NCBI RefSeq assembly: GCF_040050925.1
Contig: NZ_CP157390.1
Coordinates: 1,922,001 to 1,986,000, forward strand
Source: Leifsonia sp. NPDC080035
GTDB taxonomy: Bacteria; Actinomycetota; Actinomycetes; Actinomycetales; Microbacteriaceae
DNA: 64,000 nt
Reading direction: 5' to 3'
The notes below the pieces were generated by a model. It did not search any database and was not told the origin of the DNA. It was given only the letters and a program-made list of their open reading frames with translations. Of the stretch, positions 52,668-60,057 are shown one piece after another. Made by a program: the position numbers and the translations under genes. Numbering within the stretch: position 1 is the first letter of the stretch; each line of letters starts with the position of its first letter.

Positions 52668-52719
52668 AATATGGTTAAACTAACTACGCGTTTGGTGAAC
52701 TAAAGGGAGGACGAGCGGG

Positions 52720-53037
52720 ATGGGCAGCCTGAGCTACGACGGGATGGAGTATCCCTTCGAGGACCGAACCCTCCAGCACCTCCAGGTGGTGATCACCACC
52801 AAGCTGCGTCGCCGCGAGTCCTTCGCCTTCAGCTGGGTCCCGGCGTTCGAGAGCGCGGGACGGGAGACGATCTGGATCGACAACGGCCTCCCGCTGCGCT
52901 TCCGCTACGACGAGCCGGCGGTCCCGGCGATCAACCGCGACTGGCTCGAGGTGCTGATGGAGGGGACCCACCGGCCGTCCGGACTGACGCTTCTCCCGGA
53001 ACCTCCCGCCAAGAAAGCTAGGCAGTCTAGTTTGTAG
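52720..53037 (+). CDS. DUF7882-type small protein of Microbacteriaceae
   Basis: A 105-aa soluble protein: MGSLSYDGMEYPFEDRTLQH, LQVVITTKLRRRESFAFSW, ETIWIDNGLPLRFRYDEPA and PAINRDWLEVLMEGTHRPSG. I recognise the pattern from the small Microbacteriaceae family DUF7882, which is sometimes mislabelled DNA ligase because of length-limited similarity. Function unknown. GGGAGG is ten nt ahead of ATG 52720. Followed by two MarR genes; its last codons overlap operator site 2. Confidence 0.75.
   Translation: MGSLSYDGMEYPFEDRTLQHLQVVITTKLRRRESFAFSWVPAFESAGRETIWIDNGLPLRFRYDEPAVPAINRDWLEVLMEGTHRPSGLTLLPEPPAKKARQSSL
53017..53031. promoter_or_regulatory. MarR-type operator, site 2
   Basis: GCTAGGCAGTCTAGT, second copy of GYTAGRNNNTCTARY, overlaps the last codons of the DUF7882-type gene. 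It sits 12 nt before the TATCGT box (53044-53049) of the first MarR gene, where a -35 element would be. Confidence 0.65.
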
Positions 53038-53055
53038 TTGTTCTATCGTTAAGGG

Positions 53056-53562
53056 ATGACGTCCGAGAAAGAGGCGACGCGCCACTACTGGTATGCGGAG
53101 GAGAGTGGCGAGCACGAGCCTGCCATCCGCATCCTGGAGGCGATGCGCGCCTACGGAGCCGCGGAGGCCGCACTGCGCCGACGCTCCGAGGGCGTCATGC
53201 GGATGAGCGAGAACGATGTCTCCGCGCTCCGCTACCTCTTGCGTGCTCAGGAGACCGGCCGGAGCGTCGGGCCGAAGGAGCTCGCGGAGTACCTCGGCAT
53301 CCAGAGCTCCTCGGTCACCGCACTGCTCGACCGGCTTGAGCGCGGCGGCCACGTGCGGCGTGAGGCGAGCCCGTTCGACAGGCGCGCACTGATCGTGGTG
53401 CCGACGATGCCAGAAGACCAGCTGCAGAAGGCGATCCTCGGCGACGTGCGTCCCGAGCTGGTCGAGGTGGCAGAGTCGCTCGATCCGGAGCAGGCCGCTG
53501 TCGTGGTGGAGTTCCTGGAGCGGCTGCGGGATGCGGTCGACCACGTCGACCCCGCGAAGTAG
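53056..53562 (+). CDS. MarR-family regulator, first of a tandem pair
   Basis: A 168-aa winged-helix protein: RMSENDVSALRYLLRAQETG, recognition region LAEYLGIQSSSVTALLDRLERGGHV and wing RREASPFDRRALIVVP, with a longer acidic N-terminus (residues 1-22) than its neighbour. TATCGT (53044-53049) lies 6 nt before the ATG, so a leaderless message is likely, and operator site 2 overlaps the promoter, suggesting self-control. Paralogous to the next gene over nearly its full length. Confidence 0.86.
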   Translation: MTSEKEATRHYWYAEESGEHEPAIRILEAMRAYGAAEAALRRRSEGVMRMSENDVSALRYLLRAQETGRSVGPKELAEYLGIQSSSVTALLDRLERGGHVRREASPFDRRALIVVPTMPEDQLQKAILGDVRPELVEVAESLDPEQAAVVVEFLERLRDAVDHVDPAK

Positions 53563-53571
53563 AGTCGACGT

Positions 53572-54039
53572 ATCGAAGACACCTCTCCCTCCGCCGTCGC
53601 CGTTCTGACCGCGCTGCGCGAATACCGCGCCGCCGAGCAGGCGATGCGCCGGCGAACGCGCGAGTCGATGCGGATGGGAGAGAACGACCTCCTCGCCCTG
53701 CGCTTCCTGCTCCGCGAGCAGAGCGAGGGACGCGTCGCCACGCCCGCCGACCTCGCCGCGCTGCTGCGACTGAAGTCGTCGTCGGTGACGGTGATGCTCG
53801 ACCGGTTGACCGCGTCCGGCCATCTGCGCAGGGAGCCGCACCCGAACGACCGCCGCAAGCTCGCGATCGTCGCGACGGCTGGTGCGGACGAGGAGGTGCG
53901 GCACACGCTGGGCGCGATGCACCGGAGGCTGCTGGCGGCCGCGGACGGGCTCGACGCGGACGGTGTCGCGACGATCGAGGGTTTCCTCGACCGCCTGACG
54001 GAGGCGACCGACGCCATCGACGGCGGCTCAGCGGGCTGA
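53572..54039 (+). CDS. MarR-family regulator, second of the pair, without a usual start codon
   Basis: Clear homology to the first MarR starts at about 53581 (SAVAVLTALREYRAAEQAMRRR, RMGENDLLALRFLLREQ, LKSSSVTVMLDRLTASGHLRRE, DRRKLAIVAT). No ATG, GTG or TTG occurs in frame between the preceding stop (53560) and ATG 53644, which lies after the first helix. Following the TANNNT-N6-start rule, TAGAGT (53560-53565) predicts a start at 53572, where the codon is ATC. So either initiation at ATC, an ATG-to-ATC change, or a shortened protein from 53644. 155 aa if started at 53572. Confidence 0.7.
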   Translation: MEDTSPSAVAVLTALREYRAAEQAMRRRTRESMRMGENDLLALRFLLREQSEGRVATPADLAALLRLKSSSVTVMLDRLTASGHLRREPHPNDRRKLAIVATAGADEEVRHTLGAMHRRLLAAADGLDADGVATIEGFLDRLTEATDAIDGGSAG

Positions 54040-54047
54040 GCGGGTTG

Positions 54048-54257
54048 TCACTGCGCCCGGTAGACGGCCAGTCGAGCGGCGTTGAGCGAGCCGAAGCTGC
54101 CGAGGGCCTCGCTGTGCGGGCCCGTGGCGATGAACATGTCGCCCGTCGACTCGACCATGCCGAGGTAGGAGGTCGGCGTCGACGCGACCCACAGCTGCTC
54201 GGCGGGGCTGGACCACGTGAGCAGCTGGTCGTCCTGAGTGTCCGCGACGATCGACAT
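54048..54257 (-). CDS. Small conserved-looking protein, function unknown
   Basis: A 69-aa soluble protein MSIVADTQDDQLLTWSSPAE, ending LGSFGSLNAARLAVYRAQ, with the makeup of a small beta-rich domain. No family recognised. AAGGA is well placed 7 nt before ATG 54257 and operator site 3 lies 36-50 nt upstream at its promoter, so it is probably under MarR control. Convergent with the second MarR gene, ends 8 nt apart. Confidence 0.65.
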   Translation of the reverse strand: MSIVADTQDDQLLTWSSPAEQLWVASTPTSYLGMVESTGDMFIATGPHSEALGSFGSLNAARLAVYRAQ

Positions 54258-54292
54258 TTCGTGGTCCTTCCATGTAGCTCAACGACAAAGTA

Positions 54293-54307
54293 GTTAGATC
54301 GTCTAAC
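54293..54307. promoter_or_regulatory. MarR-type operator, site 3
   Basis: GTTAGATCGTCTAAC, perfect 6-bp arms with a 3-nt centre and the best match to GYTAGRNNNTCTARY. It lies upstream of the leftward 69-aa gene, whose TACTTT box (complement of 54287-54292) is immediately adjacent, and 130 nt before the CsbD-like gene. Confidence 0.68.
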
Positions 54308-54436
54308 AACAAGGAAGTCGTAGCAAATTTGCCCGTTGGGGTTGAATTCTCGGTTCGGTCGTGCGCACTGGACGCGCCTCTGCCGTGGTGGCACCGTCAT
54401 GGGGGTACGACTCACCGAACCACGGAAGGGGACGTC

Positions 54437-54610
54437 ATGGGACTCGACGACAAGATCGAGAACGCCGCGGAGAACGCGGGAGGCAAGGCCAAAGAGACAA
54501 CCGGCAAGGCGACCGGAGACGAGCGTCTCGAGGCCGAAGGCAAGGGCGACCAGATGAAGGCCGACCTGAAGAACGCGGGCGAAAAGGTGAAGGACGCCTT
54601 CAAGCACTGA
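54437..54610 (+). CDS. CsbD-family stress protein
   Basis: A 57-aa highly charged protein: GLDDKIENAAENAGGKAKET, TGDERLEAEGKGDQMKADLK and a Lys-rich end. It matches the CsbD family of small general-stress proteins in both length and repeat style (AxNxxGKxKE, GxxxLxAEGKxDQ). Cytoplasmic; molecular role unknown. GGAAGGGG lies 8 nt ahead of ATG 54437. In other Gram-positives it depends on a general-stress sigma factor, but I see no sure sigma-B-like promoter here. Confidence 0.88.
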   Translation: MGLDDKIENAAENAGGKAKETTGKATGDERLEAEGKGDQMKADLKNAGEKVKDAFKH

Positions 54611-54624
54611 TCGCCCGCCGAACT

Positions 54625-54660
54625 GCCCCTCGCCCGTGTCCACGTGGGCGGGGGGCTTTC
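54625..54660 (+). terminator. Rho-independent-type terminator after the CsbD gene
   Basis: GCCCCTCGCCCGTG and CGTGGGCGGGGGGC pair around a short loop and are followed by TTTCTC, 15 nt after the CsbD stop. Confidence 0.65.
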
Positions 54661-54724
54661 TCGTGTCCGTATGATCGTGCTGGAGCACGCGGGCGGATGC
54701 GCGCGCGTCACGGGGGGTGAGTCC

Positions 54725-55117
54725 ATGGCGGGGGAACGCGTGGTGCGTCGGGCCCGGTACTTCGCGCCGCTGGGGGCGCTGCTGGGCATCGCCGTGTTCC
54801 TCTTCGGCGCCCTGCCGACCGGCGTCGGCGGGTACGTCTCGTTCGGCTCCGTTGTTCTGATTTCGGTGGTGACCCGCCTGACCTACGATCCGGCGGGCCG
54901 CCCGCTCGGTCGGCCCTGGAGCAGGGCGGCGCTCGTCTACCAGATCGTGCTCTGTGCGTTCGTGGTCGCGGCCATCGTGCTGACGTTCGTCGTGCCCCGC
55001 ACGGCCGACGGCGTCTGGATCGCCGCGCTGCTGGGTCTGGGCTGCTTCGTCGGCGTGCTCGTCGGCACGTGGATACCGGATGCGCCGCGGCCGCGTGCGG
55101 AGGTCTCTGCCGGGTAG
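54725..55117 (+). CDS. Small membrane protein, four predicted spans
   Basis: A 130-aa protein with spans near residues 13-32, 38-55, 68-92 and 98-118 and a basic start (MAGERVVRRARYFAPLG). No family recognised. A TATGAT box at 54670-54675 and the ribosome site GGGGGGTGAG ahead of ATG 54725 support this start; upstream ATGs would add poorly coding residues. Confidence 0.7.
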   Translation: MAGERVVRRARYFAPLGALLGIAVFLFGALPTGVGGYVSFGSVVLISVVTRLTYDPAGRPLGRPWSRAALVYQIVLCAFVVAAIVLTFVVPRTADGVWIAALLGLGCFVGVLVGTWIPDAPRPRAEVSAG

Positions 55118-55206
55118 GCGCCCTCCCCTGAGCGCTCGCTCGGCACCTCCTGGACATTCGGCGTTCATCTGGTGTTAACCGCTGGAGCGGGAGTACTTTG
55201 CGCTCC

Positions 55207-55548
55207 ATGGGAACTCGGGACGAGCGCGCCAGAGCGTGGCGCGGGGTGGGCGCGGGAGCGCTGCTCGCCGTGCTCGCGACGCTCGCGACCGTCGCCCTTG
55301 CCGTCGCGATCCCGACCCAGGGCGAGAACCCGCGAGCCTGGGGCATCATCGTATGCGGCGTGGTTGCGGTCCTGGTCTCCGCGCGGCTGGCGGCGCGGAA
55401 CTGGCGACGGCTGCGGCACTACCGCGGTGACGACCTCCCCGAGCCCCAGCGCAGGACGCGCGCCCGCCGACGGCCGCCGAACCGTCCGGTGACGGCGAAG
55501 GCGCGGGCGCATCCGCGCCCGCGCCCGCACCGCATCCAGCTGCGCTGA
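55207..55548 (+). CDS. Small membrane protein with two spans and a basic tail
   Basis: A 113-aa protein: hydrophobic segments ~14-38 and ~45-62, then a strongly Arg/Pro-rich cytoplasmic tail (RRLRHYRGDDLPEPQRRTRA and on). Possibly binds nucleic acid or acidic phospholipid through the tail (speculation). TACTTT (55194-55199) lies 7 nt before the ATG, a leaderless start. Convergent with the dehydrogenase gene, 5 nt between ends. Confidence 0.65.
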   Translation: MGTRDERARAWRGVGAGALLAVLATLATVALAVAIPTQGENPRAWGIIVCGVVAVLVSARLAARNWRRLRHYRGDDLPEPQRRTRARRRPPNRPVTAKARAHPRPRPHRIQLR

Positions 55549-55553
55549 GCCGG

Positions 55554-56405
55554 TCAGTACCGGTAGAAGCCCTCGCCCGTCGCGACGCCGAGCTTGCCCT
55601 TGTCGATGTAGTTCTCCTTGAGGTAGGCCGCGAACTCCTGCTGCTTGGGGCCGGCCACCGAGGAGATGTTGTAGGCGGTGGTGAGCCCGACGATGTCGAA
55701 GATCTCGAACGGGCCCTTGGGGGCGCCGGTGCCGATCCGCCAGGTCTTGTCGATGGTCTCCGGGTCGGCGATGCCGTCGACGAGAAGCTCCGCCGCCGCG
55801 TCGAGCAGCGGGACGAGGAGGGAGTTGAGCACGTAGCCCGCCTTCTCCTTCTTGATCTCGATCGGGACCATGCCGATCGCGGTGGCGAAGTCGACGACCG
55901 CCCGGTACACCTCGGGGTCGGTCTTGGTCGTGCCCATCACCTCGGCGGTGTTGTTCACCCACACGTGGTTGGCGAAGTGCAGGGCGAGGAACTTGTCCTG
56001 GCGTCCGGTGTAACCGGCGAGGTCGCTCGGCAGCAGGGTGGAGGAGTTGGTGGCGAAGATCGTCTTCGCCGGGGCCAGCTCGCCGAGCTTCGTGTAGAGC
56101 TCGCGCTTGAGGTCCAGGTTCTCCGGCACGGCCTCGATGACGAGGTCCGCGTCCTTCACGGCCTGCGCGAGGTCGGAGCTGTAGCGGAGGTTGGTCAGCG
56201 CCTCCTGGGCCTTGCCGCCCGCAGCCTCCTGCACCTCCTTCTCGTAGACGGCGGCCAGGCCGGCGAAACGCTCCTTGGCCTTGGCGAGCACGTCGTCGTT
56301 GATGTCGTAGGCGGTGACGGTGAAGCCGTGGAACGCGGTCTGGAACGCGATCTGCGATCCCAGCACGCCCGTTCCGAGAACCGTGACAGTGGTGATGTCG
56401 CTCAT
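55554..56405 (-). CDS. 3-hydroxyacyl-CoA (3-hydroxybutyryl-CoA) dehydrogenase
   Basis: A 283-aa single-function enzyme: Rossmann NAD site VTVLGTGVLGSQIAFQTAFHG, catalytic region LALHFANHVWVNNTAEVM with the essential His, and C-terminal dimer domain KEKAGYVLNSLLVPLLDAAA. It oxidises a 3-hydroxyacyl-CoA to the 3-oxoacyl-CoA in fatty-acid breakdown or butyrate metabolism. ATG 56405 overlaps the TetR stop (ATGA), so the regulator is made first from the same message and probably controls it. Confidence 0.88.
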   Translation of the reverse strand: MSDITTVTVLGTGVLGSQIAFQTAFHGFTVTAYDINDDVLAKAKERFAGLAAVYEKEVQEAAGGKAQEALTNLRYSSDLAQAVKDADLVIEAVPENLDLKRELYTKLGELAPAKTIFATNSSTLLPSDLAGYTGRQDKFLALHFANHVWVNNTAEVMGTTKTDPEVYRAVVDFATAIGMVPIEIKKEKAGYVLNSLLVPLLDAAAELLVDGIADPETIDKTWRIGTGAPKGPFEIFDIVGLTTAYNISSVAGPKQQEFAAYLKENYIDKGKLGVATGEGFYRY

Positions 56406-57058
56406 TTCTCTTCCTGTTCTTCGATGGTGTCGTTGTCGGAGGTGGTCGGGGTGGTCTCGTAGCCGCGGACGATCACCTCGAAGTCCGCGGCGAGGTCTGC
56501 GAGGAGCGTGCCGGTCGGCGTGCTGTGCACCGCCGCATCGGCGATCGCGAGATGCAGCGCCGCGGAGAGCGCGCGGGATGCCGGGGCCGGGTCGGCGGCG
56601 GGGGCGCCCCTCCTGCGGATCCACGCGTCGGCGAGCACCTCGGCCATCCGCTCGCGGAGCTCGGCGAAGAGGGCGAGGCCCTCCGCCCGGTAGCGCTCGT
56701 GCTGCTCACCGAAGAGCAGCTCGCGTTGGTATGCGAGGGTGTTCTCGTCGTTGTCCCTGCCGGCGCGCACGAGCGGCGACACGATGGCGAGGAGGCGCCG
56801 GGCTGCGGGTTGCGCCGGATCGTCCGACGCCAGTCCCTCGGCGATCCGGCTCCTGCTGCGTTCGTTGTCCACCATCATCAGCAGCTCGGCCTTCGTCGAG
56901 GCGTAACGGAACACGGTGCCGGCGGCCACGTCCGCCTCGTCGGCGATCCGCTGCGTCGTCACGGAGGCGAAGCCGAGCTCGTCGAACAGCCGCGCTGCCG
57001 TCTCGGCGATGCGCGTCAGCTTCTCTTCCTTGTTGCGTTCGCGTCGCCCGGTGGGCAT
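56402..57058 (-). CDS. TetR/AcrR-family regulator
   Basis: A 218-aa protein with helix-turn-helix VTTQRIADEADVAAGTVFRYASTKAELLMM (residues ~33-62). GGGAGG lies 8 nt before ATG 57058. It heads an operon with a 3-hydroxyacyl-CoA dehydrogenase, so an acyl-CoA or related compound may be the ligand (inference). A large palindrome 16-47 nt upstream is the probable operator, giving self-repression. Confidence 0.86.
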   Translation of the reverse strand: MPTGRRERNKEEKLTRIAETAARLFDELGFASVTTQRIADEADVAAGTVFRYASTKAELLMMVDNERSRSRIAEGLASDDPAQPAARRLLAIVSPLVRAGRDNDENTLAYQRELLFGEQHERYRAEGLALFAELRERMAEVLADAWIRRRGAPAADPAPASRALSAALHLAIADAAVHSTPTGTLLADLAADFEVIVRGYETTPTTSDNDTIEEQEEK

Positions 57059-57073
57059 CGGATCGCCTCCCTT

Positions 57074-57105
57074 ACTGAGTGTCCTCATTTATGAGTGTAC
57101 TCAGT
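57074..57105. promoter_or_regulatory. TetR operator candidate
   Basis: ACTGAGTGTCCTCA (57074-57087) and TGAGTGTACTCAGT (57092-57105) form a 32-bp inverted repeat with 3 mismatches around TTTA. The right half TGAGTGTACTCA is itself nearly palindromic, so two dimers may bind. Confidence 0.65.
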
Positions 57106-57128
57106 TATGGCGGATGCACAAGGCCCGC

Positions 57129-58073
57129 TCAGGGGAGGAGCAGCACCTTCCCGCCGGGATGCCCGCTCTCGACCAGTCGCGCCGCCTCCGCCGCTTCGCG
57201 CAGGGGGAAAGTGCGCGCGATGTCCACCTCGAACTCACCGGCGGCGATCAGGTCGAGAGCGATCGCGTACGCGTCGTCGCGCAGGGCGTTCTCGGTGGGC
57301 GTCATCGGGATCGGGTTGCCGCCTCCCCATGCCCGGATGCCGAGCTCGGCGGCGCGAGGGCCTGCGACGATCGTGCCGATCCGGCTGCGGTCGTCGACGA
57401 GCTCGAACGACGCGTTCAGGGCCTCGTCCGTGCCTACGGCGTCGAGGATGAGGTCGTAGCCCCTCGGCGCCGCCTCGCGGAGCCGGTCGACGAGTCCCGG
57501 GCCGTACGCGACGGGATGGGCGCCGAGCGCGCGCAGGCGCTCGTGGTTGGCGGGCGACGCGGTCGCCACCACCGTGGCGCCGAGCCGACGCGCCAGCTGG
57601 ATGGCCGCCCTGCCGACGCTGCCGGAGCCGCCGTGGATCAGGAGCGTGGTGCCATCGACGACGCCGAGCGAGATCAGAGCCTGGTAGGCGGTGCCGACCG
57701 GCACGCCGATCGCGGCGGCCTGCTCCCACGTGACCCCCGCGGGTTTGCGGACGAGCTGGGAGGCGCCCGCGACGAGGTGCGTCGTGTAGGCCCCGCGGGC
57801 GTTCCGAACGACCACTTCGTCGCCCTCCCGCCAGTCGTCGACGCCCTCGCCGACCGCGACGACGACCCCGGCCGCGTCGCTGCCAGGCACGCGCGGTTCT
57901 GTGATCGGCGGGCTCGGCCGCACGCCGCTGCGCAGCTTGCCGTCGATGGGGTTCACGCCCGCCGCGCGCACGGCGACGACCACGCCGCCCGCCGGCGGCT
58001 GCGGGTCCGGCACCTCGACGACCTCGAGCACCTCCGGTCCTCCGAGTCGTGTGTACTGGACCTGCGTGGCCAT
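57129..58073 (-). CDS. NADPH:quinone reductase-like MDR oxidoreductase
   Basis: A 314-aa zinc-free MDR protein: VRAAGVNPIDGKLRSG, the NADPH site LLIHGGSGSVGRAAIQLARRLGA, and GGKVLLLP at the end. Reduces quinones, enones or similar electrophiles. The ATG is 39 nt after the stop of the GlxA-type regulator, so the two probably form an operon. No membrane or export signal. Confidence 0.85.
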   Translation of the reverse strand: MATQVQYTRLGGPEVLEVVEVPDPQPPAGGVVVAVRAAGVNPIDGKLRSGVRPSPPITEPRVPGSDAAGVVVAVGEGVDDWREGDEVVVRNARGAYTTHLVAGASQLVRKPAGVTWEQAAAIGVPVGTAYQALISLGVVDGTTLLIHGGSGSVGRAAIQLARRLGATVVATASPANHERLRALGAHPVAYGPGLVDRLREAAPRGYDLILDAVGTDEALNASFELVDDRSRIGTIVAGPRAAELGIRAWGGGNPIPMTPTENALRDDAYAIALDLIAAGEFEVDIARTFPLREAAEAARLVESGHPGGKVLLLP

Positions 58074-58112
58074 ACTCGTCCTTCCGATCGGCGTGTGTCG
58101 CGGTGGTGCGGG

Positions 58113-59063
58113 TCAGCGCTGGGCGAACGCCGCGCGGTAACGGGTCGGCGGCACGCCGACCTCCGCGTCGAAGTGGTGGCGCAGCAGCGTTGCGCTCGCG
58201 AACCCGCAGCGCCGGGCGACCTCCTCGATCGGCAGCTCCGTCGTCTCCAGCAGCAGCCGCGCGTGCAGCACGCGCTGCGTGGTGAGCCACTGCATCGGCG
58301 GCACACCCGTCTCGGCGACGAAGCGGCGCGAGAAGCTGCGGGTCGACATGTGCGTCCGGGCGGCGAGCCCGCCGACCGTGTGGTTCTCGTCCAGCCGGTC
58401 GGAGAGGAAGTCGAGCAGCTCGCTGAAGGTGTCGTCCTCGCAGTCGGAGATCGGCTTCTCGATGTACTGGCGCTGGCCGCCGTCGCGCTGCGGCGGGACG
58501 ACCATGTTGCGCGCGATGGTGTTGGCGACGGCACTGCCGAGCTCCCTGCGCACCAGGTGCAGGCAGGCGTCGATGCCGGCCGAGGTGCCGGCGCTGGTGA
58601 TGATCGTGCCGTCGTCGATGAAGAGGACGTCGGGGTTCACGCGCGCGAGCGGGTACCGCTCCTGCAGAGCGTCGGCGTGGCGCCAGTGCGTCGTGCACTC
58701 GCGGCCGTCGAGGAGGCCGGCGGCGCCGAGCGCGAAGGCGCCGGAGCACACGCTCAGCAGGATGGCGCCGCGCTCGTGCGCCCGCCGGAGCCCGTCGAGG
58801 AACTCCTCGGGGTAGTCGTCGCGGATGGTCGCGGCGGGGACCGCGATCAGGTCGGCGTCGTCCATCGCGTCCAGCCCGAACGGCGCGATGAGCTGGGCCC
58901 CCGTCGGGTTGGAGATCGGCTCGCCGGGACGCGGCGAGCACACCCGGAAGTCGAACGGCTCGAGCCCCGCGTAGCTGCGGTCGAGCCCGAACACCTCGCA
59001 GACGACGCCGAATTCGAACATGGCGAAGTCGTCGATCACGGGGACGGCGACGGACTTCAACAT
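58113..59063 (-). CDS. GlxA-family regulator (DJ-1/PfpI plus AraC helix-turn-helix)
   Basis: A 316-aa regulator: N-terminal DJ-1/PfpI-like domain (VAVPVIDDFAMFEFGVVCEV, ILLSVCSGAFALGAAGLLDG with the nucleophile-elbow Cys) and a C-terminal AraC-type DNA-binding domain (HMSTRSFSRRFVAETGVPPM, RRCGFASATLLRHHFDAEVG). Such regulators respond to small metabolites such as glycine betaine or arginine relatives. Likely controls the oxidoreductase 39 nt downstream. Divergent from a 72-aa gene. Confidence 0.88.
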   Translation of the reverse strand: MLKSVAVPVIDDFAMFEFGVVCEVFGLDRSYAGLEPFDFRVCSPRPGEPISNPTGAQLIAPFGLDAMDDADLIAVPAATIRDDYPEEFLDGLRRAHERGAILLSVCSGAFALGAAGLLDGRECTTHWRHADALQERYPLARVNPDVLFIDDGTIITSAGTSAGIDACLHLVRRELGSAVANTIARNMVVPPQRDGGQRQYIEKPISDCEDDTFSELLDFLSDRLDENHTVGGLAARTHMSTRSFSRRFVAETGVPPMQWLTTQRVLHARLLLETTELPIEEVARRCGFASATLLRHHFDAEVGVPPTRYRAAFAQR

Positions 59064-59149
59064 GCCACCCAGTGTACTGGCCGTATCTTTGCGAAGAAAG
59101 ACCCTGGGCCATCTCGTGGCCGAATCTTTTCCTCCGTAACGTGACTGTC

Positions 59150-59368
59150 ATGGCAAACAACACCTGGGCACAAGGAATAGAACACAGCTGGGTGGCCCGC
59201 CCGGCCCGCACCGACGGCGGCCGGCCGGTCCCGGTCCGCCGCCGTTTCGTCCTCAGCGACTGGCTGCCCTCCGCGATCGCGGCCCGCGGCGGCCGCGTCA
59301 CCCGCGAGAGCGAGCGAGCCCTCGCCGATCTCCGCGCCGTGCAGGACGCACGCTCAGCCGGACGCTGA
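59150..59368 (+). CDS. Small basic protein, function unknown
   Basis: A 72-aa protein MANNTWAQGIEHSWVARPAR, Arg-rich, with two short helices at the C-terminal side (TRESERALADLRAVQDARSA). TAACGT (59137-59142) lies 7 nt before the ATG, a leaderless start. No family recognised. Followed at 23 nt by the HAD phosphatase on the same strand, which has its own TANNNT box. Confidence 0.6.
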   Translation: MANNTWAQGIEHSWVARPARTDGGRPVPVRRRFVLSDWLPSAIAARGGRVTRESERALADLRAVQDARSAGR

Positions 59369-59391
59369 CCGCCGCCATCTACGCTGGGGGG

Positions 59392-60057
59392 ATGCAGCTC
59401 ACCGCGTCCGGCTTCCTTTTCGACATGGATGGCACCCTGGTCGACTCGACGCACGTCGTGGAGGCCGTCTGGAGCGAGTTCGGCGAACGCCACGAACTCG
59501 ATCCCGCGGTCATCCTCGACTACGCGCACGGACGTCAGGCCATCGACACCGTGACCCATTTCCTGCCGGCGACCGACTCGGGGGAGCGCGCCGCACTCGT
59601 GCGCGCGCTCGTCGCCGAGGAGCTGACCCGCACCGACGGGATCGTGGAGGTGCCGGGAGCCGCCGCGCTGCTGGATGCTCTGATCCAGGCCGGAGCGCCG
59701 GTCGCCGTGGTCACCAGCGCGCCCCGGGAGCTCGCGGCGACGCGGCTGCGCGCAGCAGGGGTCCGCGAGCCGGCCGTCCTGGTCGCGGCGGAGGACGTGG
59801 AGCACGGCAAGCCGGATCCCGAGTGCTACCTGCTCGCCGCATCCCGGCTGGGTGTGCCGATCGAGCAGTGCGCGGCCTTCGAGGACGCGGAGGCGGGACT
59901 CGCGGCCGCGCGTGCGTCCGGCGCTCGGGTCGTGGTGATCGGTGGCCACTCGTCCGCCACGACCGATGGCCTCGTCCGCCGCCACGACTACGAAGGGCTG
60001 CGGGTCCTCCCGGCCGGCCACGGCGCCTGGGCCGTGGAGCTCCGCGCGGCCTCCTAG
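59392..60057 (+). CDS. HAD-superfamily sugar-phosphatase-like hydrolase
   Basis: A 221-aa HAD subfamily IA phosphatase: motif I FLFDMDGTLVDST (nucleophile and acid Asp), motif II VTSAPRE, motif III Lys in EHGKPDPECY, motif IV FEDAEAGLAAARASG. The cap size and style match YfbT/YniC-type sugar phosphatases or GPP-like enzymes. TACGCT (59380-59385) is followed by six G and the ATG; this may be leaderless or use the G-run as ribosome site. Overlaps the convergent gene by 4 nt. Confidence 0.86.
   Translation: MQLTASGFLFDMDGTLVDSTHVVEAVWSEFGERHELDPAVILDYAHGRQAIDTVTHFLPATDSGERAALVRALVAEELTRTDGIVEVPGAAALLDALIQAGAPVAVVTSAPRELAATRLRAAGVREPAVLVAAEDVEHGKPDPECYLLAASRLGVPIEQCAAFEDAEAGLAAARASGARVVVIGGHSSATTDGLVRRHDYEGLRVLPAGHGAWAVELRAAS

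Noticed and set aside
54311..54436. General-stress (sigma-B-like) promoter before the CsbD gene
   Set aside because: A GGGTA-like box near 54408 exists but no matching GTTT-type -35 at the right distance.
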